64,000 nt of DNA, from contig CM050454.1 in NCBI GenBank assembly GCA_027563935.2, positions 51,240,596 through 51,304,595 on the forward strand, given 5' to 3'. The DNA is from Costus lasius (Eukaryota; Streptophyta; Magnoliopsida; Zingiberales; Costaceae). Positions 10,004 to 20,724 of this stretch are shown here, one piece after another (within the stretch, counting starts at the first letter, position 1; every line of letters begins with the position of its first letter). The translations under genes were made by a program, and so were the position numbers. The notes under the pieces were generated by a model. That model ran no database searches. It was not told where the DNA came from and saw only the letters and a list, made by a program, of their open reading frames with translations.

Positions 10004-11185
10004 TCACTGTCCAAAAAGTTTAGCCACTAATCCAAATATCCAAAATTTCATGTAAATCATAATCAAAGTGGCTTTCTCAAATATGTAGAAATTAAAATCA
10101 AAATTTTCAAATTCACACAAAGGGTATTCAATGATCTTCCTATATTTGTCGGAGAGTAAAATCATAAGACCTTTCTTCAAATTTAAATCTTCAATTGCCA
10201 TAGGACTTTGATCAAAAGATATAAGCATTGGATCATCAAAATAATCTTTCTGTCTCACGTTAGATTCCTCAATCAAGCATAATTTTTCAAATAAATCACA
10301 AGAGTCAATAATAGATATGGGCAAAACATCATCATGGTGAGATTCATCAATATTTGCAATATCCAAATTTTCTTTATCAAATAACTTATCAATTTCAAAA
10401 TTATCATCAAAATCAAGGTGAGATTTTTCAAAATCAATTTCCTCATGCTTTTCAACATAGTCAAAAGAATCAATCTTAGAATTACAAGAATTAGATTTAA
10501 CCATAAATAGTGTATCATCAAAAGAATCAATTTCATGACTATCACTAGAATCACAAGGTTTTTCAAAATCAATTTTCTCAATCTTTTCCACTAATAATTT
10601 ATCAAATGAATCAAATTCACAACTATCAAAATCAGAGTGAGATTCATTAATATTCACATAAGGCTCATTCTCAAAACAGTCATAATCAGAGGGAGATTTT
10701 TCCAAATCAAGTTCTTCAGTTTCCAAATCAAACTCAAAAAAACAAGCTTGTTGTGCTAATTGGGTTTCTAAAATTTTATTGTGAGCAACTATGTCATCCA
10801 ACTTAGAATTGATTTGTTTGAGAGTCTCATTCACATCTTCTTTTTGTTTTTCTTGGGTACTCATGAACTTTTCAAACATTATCTCTAAGCTAGATTTTTT
10901 AGTATCCTCAAAACATGGTTCAGAAGTATAGTTTGAGCAATCATCATAAAAAGATTTAGAATCATATTGATCATCTTGATACCATGGTGAATTGGAATTT
11001 AAAAATTGGCAATTAGACGTATGATGATCAATACGTCCACAAATATCACATCTACTAGAAGAGAGAGAGTGCATATAAGAGTTAAACGTATCTTGAAGAG
11101 TACACAATGAATCATTTTCATACTTACCTTTTGGCATGTATACCTCACCTCTTTTAGTTGCCCATGAGTTGTGATTAAAAGACAT
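10004..11185 (-). CDS. Acidic Gag-derived protein of the non-autonomous Athila-like family
   Basis: This is a 393-codon open frame on the minus strand beginning MSFNHNSWATKRGEVY. The start lines up with a point in the middle of the Gag of the plus-strand Athila element (near 25612-25665), so the usual N-terminal half of Gag is missing. A CCHC-like knuckle (CDICGRIDHHTSNC) is at about residues 46-59, and a coiled-coil-like segment resembling the Gag C-terminus (INSKLDDIVAHNKILETQLAQQ) at about 125-146. Residues 150-285 are rich in D, E, S and F, with loose repeats around IDSFDD and KIDFEK. A conserved end contains FWIFGLVAKLF. The true C-terminus was replaced when the solo LTR inserted at 10006, and the last codons come from that LTR. 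Element 2 has a broken copy (48651 to 47187). The molecular role is unknown; particle assembly or RNA binding is inferred from the Gag relation. Confidence 0.75.
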   Translation of the reverse strand: MSFNHNSWATKRGEVYMPKGKYENDSLCTLQDTFNSYMHSLSSSRCDICGRIDHHTSNCQFLNSNSPWYQDDQYDSKSFYDDCSNYTSEPCFEDTKKSSLEIMFEKFMSTQEKQKEDVNETLKQINSKLDDIVAHNKILETQLAQQACFFEFDLETEELDLEKSPSDYDCFENEPYVNINESHSDFDSCEFDSFDKLLVEKIEKIDFEKPCDSSDSHEIDSFDDTLFMVKSNSCNSKIDSFDYVEKHEEIDFEKSHLDFDDNFEIDKLFDKENLDIANIDESHHDDVLPISIIDSCDLFEKLCLIEESNVRQKDYFDDPMLISFDQSPMAIEDLNLKKGLMILLSDKYRKIIEYPLCEFENFDFNFYIFEKATLIMIYMKFWIFGLVAKLFGQ

Positions 11186-11518
11186 ATCTTCAATTCAAAG
11201 CTTTCTACACAACTAAAAATTATTATCTCAAAATTCACAGGAAATAAAATATATCAAGATCTAATAGTCCTGTGTATAGACAATTAGAATAGAAACAGAA
11301 AGATTATCCAACACCAATCAATCAAATTTTTTTTTAGAATATATAAAAAACTAGAAAAAGATAAAACACAAGCAAATTCACAAATTTCAGAAATCACAGT
11401 TATGTCACAACTTGTGAAAATCCAAAACTTGCAAAATCAGAAAACAAAGTTAAATCTAAAACAAATAAAACTTAGTCTAGCAATACTAACAACTATTTTG
11501 ATATTAATAAAACTAAGG
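11186..11518 (-). other. Leader between PBS and acidic ORF, element 1
   Basis: An AT-rich stretch of about 330 bp with no gene visible. It closely matches the leader of element 2 (48652-48892), including an oligo-T/oligo-A tract and the block CTTAGTCTAGCAATACTAACAAC. Confidence 0.7.
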
Positions 11519-11536
11519 TCCCCGGCAACGACGCCA
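11519..11536 (-). other. Primer-binding site (tRNA-Asp type) of element 1
   Basis: On the minus strand TGGCGTCGTTGCCGGGGA matches the PBS used by Athila elements (complement of the tRNA-Asp 3' end, consensus TGGCGCCGTTGCCGGGGA) with one mismatch. It starts six bases from the LTR end at 11543. Confidence 0.88.
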
Positions 11537-11542
11537 AAAACT

Positions 11543-12683
11543 TGTTGTGATCCGCAAATGCATGGATACTCGAAGTAATAAAGAAAGATATCGAACCCAC
11601 AGAAACCTACGTGTTAAGTACCAAATAGTTGTATTCTTACTAGCTAAGCAACCGAATAATTGCAAAGCAATGATGGAAAACACACGAAATTAGATAATCA
11701 GAGAGAAACATTGGGACTAGGGTTTCATCTTCCTTAATTCTAATGACTAGATTTAAATAAAAGGTCGTCAGACTAATCTTACCATGATAAAGACTTAATT
11801 TACTTCATAAAGGGATCATCTCAATTTCATGCAGACAATCATGCAGGGATCAATCCTCACTTTCGCGCAAGATCTATCCCAACGCTAAAGATAAGTAAAT
11901 TATCAATCAAAGAATTCAAAGATCACTTTCATGCATCCAAATTCTAAGTTGATTGTCTTGAGTGGAATCTCAAGGATCACTTTCCTGCATCCGAGACTCA
12001 ACACAAGTTCTACTTATGGTTTTCCGACGACTCGATCCTCACTTTCGTGCAAGATCAAATCAAGTCTAATACAATAACTCAACCCTAGATTCAAATAATC
12101 ATCATGGCAATAAAATCACTAAAATCAAATAATTAAGAACTAACCTAAGAGAGTTCCTAACATGCAATTCTAGGGTTCCAAGTTCTCAAGCAAGTCACCT
12201 TTCGGTCCTTATTGCGAGAACTCTAAAACATGAATAATAACATCAATCTATGGAGAATCAAAGACAAACAATCACATATGTAGAATTATCACAATCAAAC
12301 TATTCTGACGAAAATAAAGTCATCTAGTCATTAAAAATCAAGGAAAACTACTCCCCATGTCCCAAAGATGTTTAAACTTGCATGAGAGAAGAAATACAAT
12401 AAACCATAGTTTGGAACGATCAGCCGTAATATAAATTATAGAAAAGAAGGGGGAAACAACGTTACAATATGGCTGTAATAGAAATTACAGCCGTAATTAT
12501 GCTAGTGAACAGTGCTAGTGCTGCTCTTTCATTGATTTCTCCTCCAATCGAACTATGCTTGCCCTGAAACTTCTGGGCTATAGTCTCCTTCTCCATACGA
12601 AGCTTATGTGTGAAATTCACAGCTTGAGGTGTCCTCTACGCCTCTCGGCGCGAAGGAAAACCCTAAGTGCCTCTCTGTTGATT
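11543..12683 (-). repeat. 5' LTR of element 1, first segment
   Basis: This LTR begins TGTTGTGATCC, matches 600-936 of the left LTR and continues into sequence equivalent to 49130-50185 of the element 2 LTR. It ends at 12683, where copia DNA begins, and resumes at 18080. Roughly 0.53 kb of LTR is missing around the copia insert. Confidence 0.85.
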
Positions 12684-13042
12684 GCTATGTTTTTAGCTTG
12701 AATGGAGGTGCTGTGGTGTGGAAGAGTTTCAAACAGTCAACTGTTGCTGATTCCACAACAGAAGCCGAGTATGTTGCAGCCTCGGAAGCATCCAAGGAGG
12801 CAGTATGGATTCGCAAGTTCGTGAGAGAACTTGGTGTCGTTCCTTCGAGTGCAGATCCCTTGGTTATCTTCTGTGATAACACTGGAGCAATCGCACAAGC
12901 AAAGGAACCACGGTCGCACCAGAAGTCCAAGCACATACAGAGACGGTTTCACTTGATCCGGGAGATCATTGATCGAGGCGAGATCAAGATTTGCAAGGTT
13001 CATACAGATGACAATCTGGCAGACCCGCTTACCAAGCCTCTG
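12684..13042 (+). repeat. Direct repeat of the RNase H end, upstream copy
   Basis: 359 bp nearly identical (two mismatches by eye) to 15924-16282, at an offset of exactly 3240 bp. It is the remainder of an earlier unit in a tandem duplication of 13043-16282. Confidence 0.93.
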
Positions 13043-15923
13043 AAGGGAAAGCCTTCAACCTCTGTCTTGATGGTTCCTTCAAGGAACAAGAAGAAGGGGA
13101 AGAAGGGCAAGGCCCCTGTCAAGAATTACAGCAAGGCTCTGAAACAGAAGGTCAAGCGGTCGAAGGACAACAGGTGTTTCCACTGTGGCCAGCTGGGTCA
13201 CTGGAAAAAGGACTGTAAAGCGCTCCAAGGAGACAAGAGGGGAAGCATCGCTTCTGGCTCAGGTATATTCGTGACTGAAGTCATGTTTTCATCTTCTTCT
13301 ATATCATGGGTGTTGGACACTGCATGTGGAGTTCACATTTGTTCAAATGTACAGGAACTCAGGAGAAGAAGACAGGTGGGACAGCATGAGGTAGACCTAC
13401 GCGTAGGAAACGGGGCACGGGTTGCTGCTGTTGCTGTAGGAGACTATTTCATTTCTTTACCATCTGGCATTGTATTAGAATTAAACAATTGTTATTTTGT
13501 ACCCAGTATTACCAAGAATATTATCTCCATTCCTGCTCTTGTCAGGAAGGGTTTTTCCTTTGAATGCAAGACTTCAAAGTGTGTACTTTCTCTAGATAAT
13601 ATTGTGTATGCTACTGGTTCAATTAACAATGGGTTGTTCATGTTGGACATGGAACATTCAATACACAACATTGATAATAAGAAAGCCAAGTATGCTGATG
13701 ACAGCACCTTGCTATGGCATAGTCGTTTGGGCCATATAAACGAGAAGCGCATTAAGCGGTTGCATGATCATGGACTGCTGGGATCATTCTCCTACAAGGA
13801 GATTGATACATGCAAAGCTTGTTTGATGGGTAAAATGACGAAGTCACCTTTTCCTAACAAAGGTCAAAGGGCTTCAGGTTTACTTGACCTCATACACAGT
13901 GATGTGTGTGGGCCATTTAGTAAATATGCTAGAGGTGGCTATCAGTACTTCATTACCTTTACTGATGATTTCAGTAGGTATGGTTATGTCTATCTTATGA
14001 GACATAAGAGTGAATCTTTTGACAAGTTCAAAGAGTTCAAGAATGAAGTACAAAATCAGCTAGGCCGAAATATCAAGGCACTTCGTTCTGATCGAGGTGG
14101 TGAATACCTAAGTCGAGAATTTACTGACTATCTAAAGGAGTGTGGGATTATCTCACAGCTCACTCCGCCAGGAACACCACAATGGAATGGTGTGTCCGAG
14201 AGGAGAAATAGAACGTTGCTTGATATGGTTCGTTCTATGATGAGTCAGGCTACTCTTCCATACTCCTTTTGGGGTTTTGCACTGGAGACAGCTGCAAAGG
14301 TACTAAACCGAGTGCCATCCAAGGCAGTTTCAAAGACGGCATATGAGTTATGGTATGGGAAACAGCCTAGCTTGACATTTATCAGGATCTGGGGTTGCGA
14401 GGCTTATGTCAAAAAGCTCGCCTCTGGGAAACTGGAGAGCAGATCTGAGAAATGCATCTTTGTCGGTTACCCTAAGGAAACTAAGGGTTATTATTTCTAC
14501 GATCCCAAGGAGAACAAAGTATTTGTTGCTCGGACGGCCATATTTCTTGAGAAGGAGTTTCTTCTGCAAGAGGCTAGTGGGAGAGAAATAAAGCTGGATG
14601 AGAATCCAGAAGAAGGACAAAGTAGTCAAGCACAGTTGGATGTGCCTGAGCCGGTAGATCAGGTTACTACACAACCTGAGGCTCAAATATCACGGGAACC
14701 GCGTAGATCGGGAAGGATCCGTCGACAGCCTGAGCGCTATGACGGAGTCTACATCATTGATAATGATGAACCCCTCACTTATGCGGATGCGGTCAGTGGA
14801 CCGGAGTCAGCTAGATGGCTTAATGCTATGCGAGCCGAGATGGACTCCATGTCAGATAACCAAGTCTGGGATTTGGTTGATCCGCCTCCGGGAGTAATCC
14901 CTATAGGCTGTAAATGGATCTTCAAGAAGAAGATTGACATGGATGGTAACGTGGTTACCTATAAAGGCAGGCTAGTTGCGAAAGGTTTCAAACAAATCTA
15001 CGGGATAGATTATGATGAAACTTTCTCACCTGTGGCCATGTTCAAGTCTATTCGGATTCTTTTCGCGATAGCTGCATATTACGATTATGAGATCTGGCAG
15101 ATGGATGTGAAGACAGCTTTCCTTAATGGAAATCTGGATGAGGATGTGTATATGACACAACCTGAAGGATTCACGAATCCATCAGATCGTCATAAAATAT
15201 GCAAGTTAAAGAAGTCCATTTATGGACTTAAACAAGCATCTAGAAGCTGGAACATTCGTTTTGATGAATCAATCTCTGAGTTTGGTTTCATCAAGAACGA
15301 GGATGACCCGTGTGTATATAAGAGGTTTAGTGGGAGCGTGATTACTTTCCTAGTCCTCTACGTCGATGATATCTTGATCATTGGAAATGATATTCCTGAA
15401 CTGCATGCTGTTAAAGCATGGTTAGGAAAATGTTTCCAGATGAAAGATCTAGGAGAAGCAGCCTATGTGTTAGGTGTGAAGATCTACCGGGATAGATCTA
15501 AGAGGCTTCTCGGGCTGTGCCAGGGTACTTACATCGATAAAGTCCTGGAGAGATTCCATTTAGAGAATTCTAAACGTGGATATCTTCCAGTCAGACATGG
15601 TCTGAATCTTTCGAAGAGTCAGTGTCCACAAACACAGACTGAGAAAGATGAAATGGACAATACGCCTTATGCTTCGGCTATTGGGTCCATAATGTATGCG
15701 ATGTTGTGTACTCGCCCAGACATCGCTTACGGGTTAAGCGTGACCAGTCGTTTCCAAAGTAATCCAGGTTTGGCGCACTGGATTGCAGTCAAGAACATTA
15801 TAAAATATCTGCGGAGGACCAAAGATATGTTCTTGATATATGGTGGTCAGGAAGAACTCAGTATAGAGGGATATACTGACGCTTCGTTCCAGTCGGACCA
15901 GGATGATTTCCGATCGCAATCAG

Positions 15924-16282
15924 GCTATGTTTTTAGCTTGAATGGAGGTGCTGTGGTGTGGAAGAGTTTCAAACAGTCAACTGTTGCTGATTCCACAACA
16001 GAAGCCGAGTATGTTGCAGCCTCGGAAGCATCCAAGGAGGCATTATGGATTCGCAAGTTCGTGAGAGAACTTGGTGTCGTTCCTTCGAGTGCAGATCCTT
16101 TGGTTATCTTCTGTGATAACACTGGAGCAATCGCACAAGCAAAGGAACCACGGTCGCACCAGAAGTCCAAGCACATACAGAGACGGTTTCACTTGATCCG
16201 GGAGATCATTGATCGAGGCGAGATCAAGATTTGCAAGGTTCATACAGATGACAATCTGGCAGACCCGCTTACCAAGCCTCTG
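15924..16282 (+). repeat. Direct repeat of the RNase H end, downstream copy
   Basis: Downstream partner of 12684-13042. Here the sequence continues into the natural end of copia pol and the PPT. Confidence 0.93.
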
Positions 16283-16350
16283 GCGCAGCAGAAGCATGAG
16301 AAGCACTGTAACAATATGGGTTTGAGATTTCTCAACCATTAGATTAAGTG

Positions 16351-16362
16351 CAAGTGGGAGAT
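16351..16362 (+). other. Polypurine tract of the copia element
   Basis: CAAGTGGGAGAT directly precedes the LTR start TGTTGGGG. This is the usual copia arrangement, and the same tract occurs on the minus strand at 59299-59310. Confidence 0.85.
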
Positions 16363-18079
16363 TGTTGGGGTATGCCCTTAAGGCTAATGTTTGAAGCCTT
16401 GGGATTGTATAAGTATCATGTAATAAACTCTTATGTTTATAAAGGCATGGTTATTATTCAGGTTGTTACCTTGTCTGCTGTAATAAGTGTACTTCTGAAT
16501 AATGTCTCAAAGCTGTTCAGCTAGGCTGACAGGCTCTATGTCCTTAGTCGAGATATCTTGGTGAACATGAGACAGCCTTGATATGATTGAGACTAATATG
16601 TGTGCTAATCTTATAGGATGCTTCGAGCATGGAATAAGATGTAGACTCATGGGTACATTGGATGTACTGGACAGACCCTTCTAGGATATTCAATTGTTTG
16701 TCACAATGTGAATAATCCTTGATAGCAGCAAGTGGCACATTTTCCTTTGACTTGAGATCACTTGTGTTTCTAAATGATGATTGTCATTGTTTTGAGGTAG
16801 TTCAATATCATTTGAAACATAATGATTATAGACTATCTTGGATGATGAGCTTGAGTCAGGTTAGGGCACTAGTGATAGATAAAGGATTGCCGTCTCCTTG
16901 TTCAAGGAGTGTGATGTTCTAGAGGGCCCCCCTGTATGAGATGATTGAGAAAGTGTATGGCCATACCCAGATGACAGTGATCATCTGATCTAATCATGCT
17001 CATCCTATTGGAGTTACAGGCTTGACATGCTTGTCCAATAAGAACATCCAGTGGCAAAGGAAACATGCATGCCTCGTGAGTTTGATTCACACTTGTGCTG
17101 TGGTTTGGGTGTAGTCTTGGAAGACTCTTTCCTTTATATCGGGAGACAGTGATGTGTTGCTAGATACCCCTCACTGATCGTGATAATGTAAGTTGTCGTT
17201 ACCGACATTTAAAGGAAACCCTCAGGGTCGCACAATTTGATGATATGGCTTACTCATGTCAGATCGTGTGGACTGAATTGTTTTGGTTCAGTTAAAGGAG
17301 AGTAGACTCTGATTGTAAGTGAGATCTGGTCTGATCATGTTTGATTGATTAGAGCTTAAGATCGGTAAGCTTCGATCGAGAGTATTGATGCTAGATCAGT
17401 GAGATCAAGTGCATCTAGATATGTATGGTTAGATCTTGAACCTTCATGGTTCATACTAGATTTAGACCATGGCATGTCTTGGTTTGGTCTTGGTTTGATT
17501 TGGTTGTTGAACCAAAGTCAATTGAACCGGTTCAAGGATGTGAACGCATGGTTCAAATTAATTAAGCGTTTTGATTAGTTCACTAAGTGTGAACGTGTGG
17601 AGTGAAGACTTACCATATATGGAAGTCTCAACGCCTAAACGCTTAAGCCAAGAAACGCCTTTGCGTGATGGCTTCTCTCTTGGGCGAATGTGTGCTCTTG
17701 AGTGTGGATGATCGCCGAGAGTTGGGGAGAGGCATTCGGCAAGCCAAACCAAGAAGACATCCAAGGATTCTCCTTCAAGCGATTTGGATTCTTCAAGCCC
17801 TTTGCTAGCACAAAGGATGACAAGGAGCAAGCCAACTTCTTCTTGTGTGCGCGCCTTGTGGAGGAGACCTCTCTTGTTCTCTTGCTTCCAAGTCGCCATC
17901 TTCCTCATGGCTTTGGTATGGATCTAAACTTCATCAAGTTGATCATATTATCTTGCTAAGATCCATGGAAAACCCTTGCTTCCGCTTGTAATTGTCATGC
18001 GCCACCCTTAAGGGTTTTTCGCCCCCCCTCTTGAAAGGGGTTTCACATGCTTGCGCTCCCCCTTGAAGGGGACCCTACA
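16363..18079 (+). repeat. Copia 3' LTR
   Basis: 1717 bp from TGTTGGGGTATGCCC to ...GGACCCTACA, homologous to 980-2694 and 18288-19959. Athila LTR sequence (GGGGTGCCGTAATTTG) resumes immediately after. Confidence 0.9.
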
Positions 18080-18287
18080 GGGGGTGCCGTAATTTGTTCT
18101 GAAGCTCCGATTCCTCTGAAATTTGTTGTGTGATCTCCTCTTAATGATGAGAATTTTTCTATGTATTTGATTTTGCTTGAAAACGCTTTAAAATCGTGCC
18201 TTTTTACCTGAAAATCATGAAAAACTAAAATAGAAGTAGATTTTGTAACATTTGGTAAAAAGGCATAAAAATAAGCAAAGTAGTAAT
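18080..18287 (-). repeat. 5' LTR of element 1, second segment
   Basis: Athila LTR sequence between two copia insertions, matching 5560-5755 of the left LTR almost base for base. Confidence 0.85.
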
Positions 18288-19959
18288 TGTTGGGGTATGC
18301 CCTTAAGGCTAATGTTTGAGGCCTAAGGATTGTATCAGTATCATGTAATAAACTCTTGTGTTTATAAAGGCATGGTTATTATTCAGTTTGTTACCTTGTC
18401 TGCTGCAATAAGTATACTTATGAATAATGTCTCAAAGCTGTTCAGCTGGGCTGACATGCTATTATGTCCTTAGTCGATGTATCTTGGTGAACATGAGACA
18501 GCCTTGATATGGTTAAGACTAATATGTGTTCTAATCTTATAGGATGCTTCGAGCATGGAATAAGATATAGACTCATGGGTACATTGGATGTACTGGACAG
18601 ACCCTACTAGGATATTCAGTTGCTTGTCACAATGTGAATAATCCTTGATTGTAACAAGTGGCACATTTCCTCTGACTTGAGATCACTTGTGTTTTCTAAA
18701 TGATGATTGTCATTGTTTTGAGGTAGTTCAATATCATTTGAAACATAATGATTATAGACTATCTTGGATGGTGAGCTTGAGTCATGTTAGGGCACTAGTG
18801 ATAGACATAGGATTGCCGTCTCCTTGTTTAAGGAGTGCGATGTTCTAAAGGGCCCCCTGGATGAGATGATTGAGAAAGTGTATGGCCATACCCGGGTGAC
18901 TGTGATCATCTGATCTAATCATGCTCATCATATTGGAATTACAAGCTTGACACGCTTGTCCAATAAGAACATCCAGTGGCAAAGGAAATATGTATGCTTA
19001 GTGAAGTTGATTCACGCTTGTGCTGTATTTTGGGTGTAGTCTTGGAAGACTCTTTCCTTTATATCGGGAGACAGTGATGTGTTGCTAGATACCCCTCACT
19101 GATCGTGATGACGTGAGTTATCGTTACCGACATTTAAAGGAAACCCTCAGGGTCACACAATTTGATGATATGGCTTACTTAAGTCAGATCGTGTGGACTG
19201 AATTGTTTAAGTTCAGTTTAAAGGGATTTGATCTCTGATTGTAAGTGAGATCTGGTCTGATCATGTTTGATTGATTAGGGCTTGAGATCGGTAAGCTTCG
19301 ATCGAGAGAATAGATGCTAGATCGGTGAGATCAGAAGCATCAAGAGATCAACGGTTAGATCTGGAGCCTTAGGGTTTATTTGAGATCTAGACTTGATTGC
19401 TTGGCTTGATTGGTTCTTAAACCGAACCAAATTGAACCAGCTCATGAAATGAGCGCATGGTTCAAGGCGTGGCGACATGTTCACTTGGCGTGAACATTGG
19501 AGCGATGCGTGGTTGCTATTTTTAGTAACCATGATCTCCACTTGGAGATGGCTCACGTTCGAATAGAGGGTTCTCTATTCTCGTCACTCAAACTCATTCC
19601 TCTCGACACTCTTTGGTGTGCGGCGACAACTTGAAGCATAGAGGAAGATTCGGCCAAGAGAGATCGACATCTCCATCCCTTTCCTTTCGATCAAAGACAT
19701 CTTGGTCGATCCTTGCTAGCACAAGGGACAACAAGAAGCAAGCCGTCGCTCATCTTGTGTGTGACGATTTGGAGGAGACCTTCGTTGTTCTCTTGCTTCC
19801 AAGGCGCCATCTTGAAATGGCTATGGTATGAATTGCATCTTCTCTATTCATGTTTCGAAAGTTGATCATATAATGCATGCTCTTCGACCCTTGAATCCGC
19901 TGCCTATCATGTTGCGCCACTTTAGGGTTTCGCACCCCTCATGAAAGGGGTTCCATACA
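18288..19959 (+). repeat. Solo copia LTR
   Basis: 1672 bp from TGTTGGGGTATGCCC to ...GGTTCCATACA, with a perfect TSD GTAAT at 18283-18287 and 19960-19964. No PBS, PPT or coding sequence is attached, so it is a solo LTR left by recombination between two LTRs. Confidence 0.92.
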
Positions 19960-20025
19960 GTAATAATATGACACAAAAAGATATACAAAATGGCATGAAA
20001 TTTACTATAAATTTCGGTGTCATCA
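19960..20025 (-). repeat. 5' LTR of element 1, last segment
   Basis: The U3 end of the LTR, ending ...TTTCGGTGTCATCA, followed by the TSD GTAGG at 20026-20030. Confidence 0.85.
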
Positions 20026-20030
20026 GTAGG

Positions 20031-20400
20031 GTATCGATGCAAGCATATTGGGTAGGGAGTAATTGTTTGAAAATCCCATGCAAAATAAAATTTAAAACAT
20101 GCAGAAGCAATGCCCGAAATAGGTTTCTTAAACCAACCAAAGAATCGTCTTACGAGAGAAGCCAATCAAGTGTGAAGAGTAAGGTACCTTATTAGCAATT
20201 TAGAGCAAGTCAATGAGGATGATGAGAGGTGCAAGGGAACGTCCTTTGCAGTCTCGCACACATGAGCTTCTCAAGATCCTTTCTTTCATGCAAGGTGCTA
20301 GACTCGATGATGTAGGAGAAGCTAGCACTGAAGAGGGTAAAATTTCAGACGAAAATCACCCACCCAAAGTTTTTTGTGAGATGAACATGGGCTGGCCATG
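20031..20400 (-). repeat. Diverged copia LTR fragment
   Basis: Around 20240-20310, GCAGTCTCGCACACA followed by a diverged match to GGTGCTAG resembles 57548-57610 of the minus-strand copia LTR. Near 20042-20110, TTGGGTAGGGAGTAATTG and GCAGAAGCAATGCCC resemble the end of the LTR at 57120-57190 in reverse complement. The match is patchy, and the outer ends cannot be fixed by eye. Confidence 0.45.
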
Positions 20401-20719
20401 AATGCTGTCACGCTCGTCATTTTCTCAACTACTGCAGGATTGCCGGGTTTGCGCTGCATCAATTGTCCCCCTGTGGGAAGAATTCTCCTCCTGAGAATTA
20501 AATTGGTGTGTAACTCTGCGAAGGCTCAGATTTTTCTTAGAATTTGGTGGCCTAGTATGCAAAATGCAAATGTTTCGGAAACCCACGTTCAAACACGAGG
20601 AAACGTGATCAAACACGTATGTGAGGAACGGATGGTTAAATAGAACAACCATGACATATATAACTATGAAATTTCATTCAACGGAATCAAACTACAAACC
20701 ATAGAAGTGGAACTACAAC
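20401..20719 (-). repeat. Remnant of a Ty3/gypsy 3' end and LTR
   Basis: On the minus strand, 20505-20460 reads like a gypsy pol end followed by a purine tract (CACAGGGGGACAAT) and an LTR start TGATGCAGCGCAAACCC. This resembles the start of the solo LTR at 53706-55135 (TGATGCAG...GCAAACCCAG). From about 20600 to 20719 the sequence (GTGATCAAACACG, AACTATGAAAT) resembles 53777-53900 of that solo LTR and continues after element 2 at 50994. The internal part of the element is missing. Confidence 0.5.
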
Positions 20720-20724
20720 CAGAG

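Larger units (their letters stand above)
8416..10006 (-). repeat. Solo LTR related to Athila LTRs (GGTGAACC family)
   Basis: A 1591-bp solo LTR with ends TGACAC...GTGTCA and a 5-bp TSD CTGTC at 8411-8415 and 10007-10011. It is homologous in reverse orientation to the solo LTR at 23488-24992, with a shared start CATTTT(A/G)GTAGTGATTTT and a shared tail (TATTACTGCGAC, CGTGCACTTGC). It contains a TATA box (TATAAAAG, 9314-9321) and a palindrome array at 9444-9740. It is inserted into the 3' end of the acidic ORF of element 1, cutting off the last ~19 codons. Confidence 0.9.
12629..16342 (+). pseudogene. Ty1/copia Gag-Pol reading frame with duplicated RNase H end
   Basis: A 1237-codon open frame that is not a normal polyprotein. 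About 18 codons come from Athila LTR DNA. Residues ~19-138 are the C-terminal part of a copia RNase H without its first catalytic Asp. The frame then jumps to the middle of Gag: a basic stretch and CCHC knuckle (CFHCGQLGHWKKDC, ~182-195). There follow protease (WVLDTAC, ~230), integrase zinc domain (LWHSRLGH...CKAC, ~362-400), integrase core (HSDVCGP, RSDRGGEY, SERRNR), reverse transcriptase with YVDD (~910) and a full RNase H (~1080-1217) ending LADPLTKPLA. The N-terminal Gag domain and 5' LTR are missing. All catalytic motifs of the main pol unit look intact. Lineage is probably Angela/Tork. The open frame is preserved because the duplicated segment is exactly 3240 bp. Confidence 0.9.
12684..18079 (+). 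mobile_element. 5'-truncated, internally duplicated Ty1/copia element
   Basis: It begins abruptly inside RNase H at 12684, contains gag-pol, a PPT (16351-16362) and a complete 3' LTR (16363-18079), and lies within the 5' LTR of element 1. It has no 5' LTR, PBS or TSD. The flanking Athila LTR has also lost about 0.5 kb, which suggests a deletion at the left junction after insertion. Confidence 0.85.
600..20025 (-). mobile_element. Athila-like non-autonomous LTR retrotransposon, element 1
   Basis: The element runs on the minus strand: 5' LTR on the right (from 11543 to 20025), PBS at 11519-11536, a Gag-derived acidic ORF (11185 to 10004), a GGGAGGCAACCCAAG hairpin motif, a long non-coding 3' part, and 3' LTR on the left (600-5819). 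The flanking TSD GTAGG supports both ends. Without its four nested insertions it would be roughly 6.5-7 kb. No protease, reverse transcriptase, RNase H, integrase or env-like ORF is visible, so replication must depend on proteins from a related element. It shares its structure with element 2 (20725-50988). Assignment to the Athila lineage rests on the PBS matching the 3' end of plant tRNA-Asp and on the Gag similarity. Confidence 0.85.

Noticed and set aside
10273..10581. Leucine/isoleucine-rich 102-codon minus frame
   Set aside because: It is a shadow of the acidic ORF in another frame. The same shadow appears at 47880-48164.
12629..16342. Intact autonomous copia polyprotein
   Set aside because: Although open for 1237 codons, it lacks the Gag N-terminus, starts in foreign LTR DNA and carries a duplicated RNase H end, so it is a rearranged fragment.
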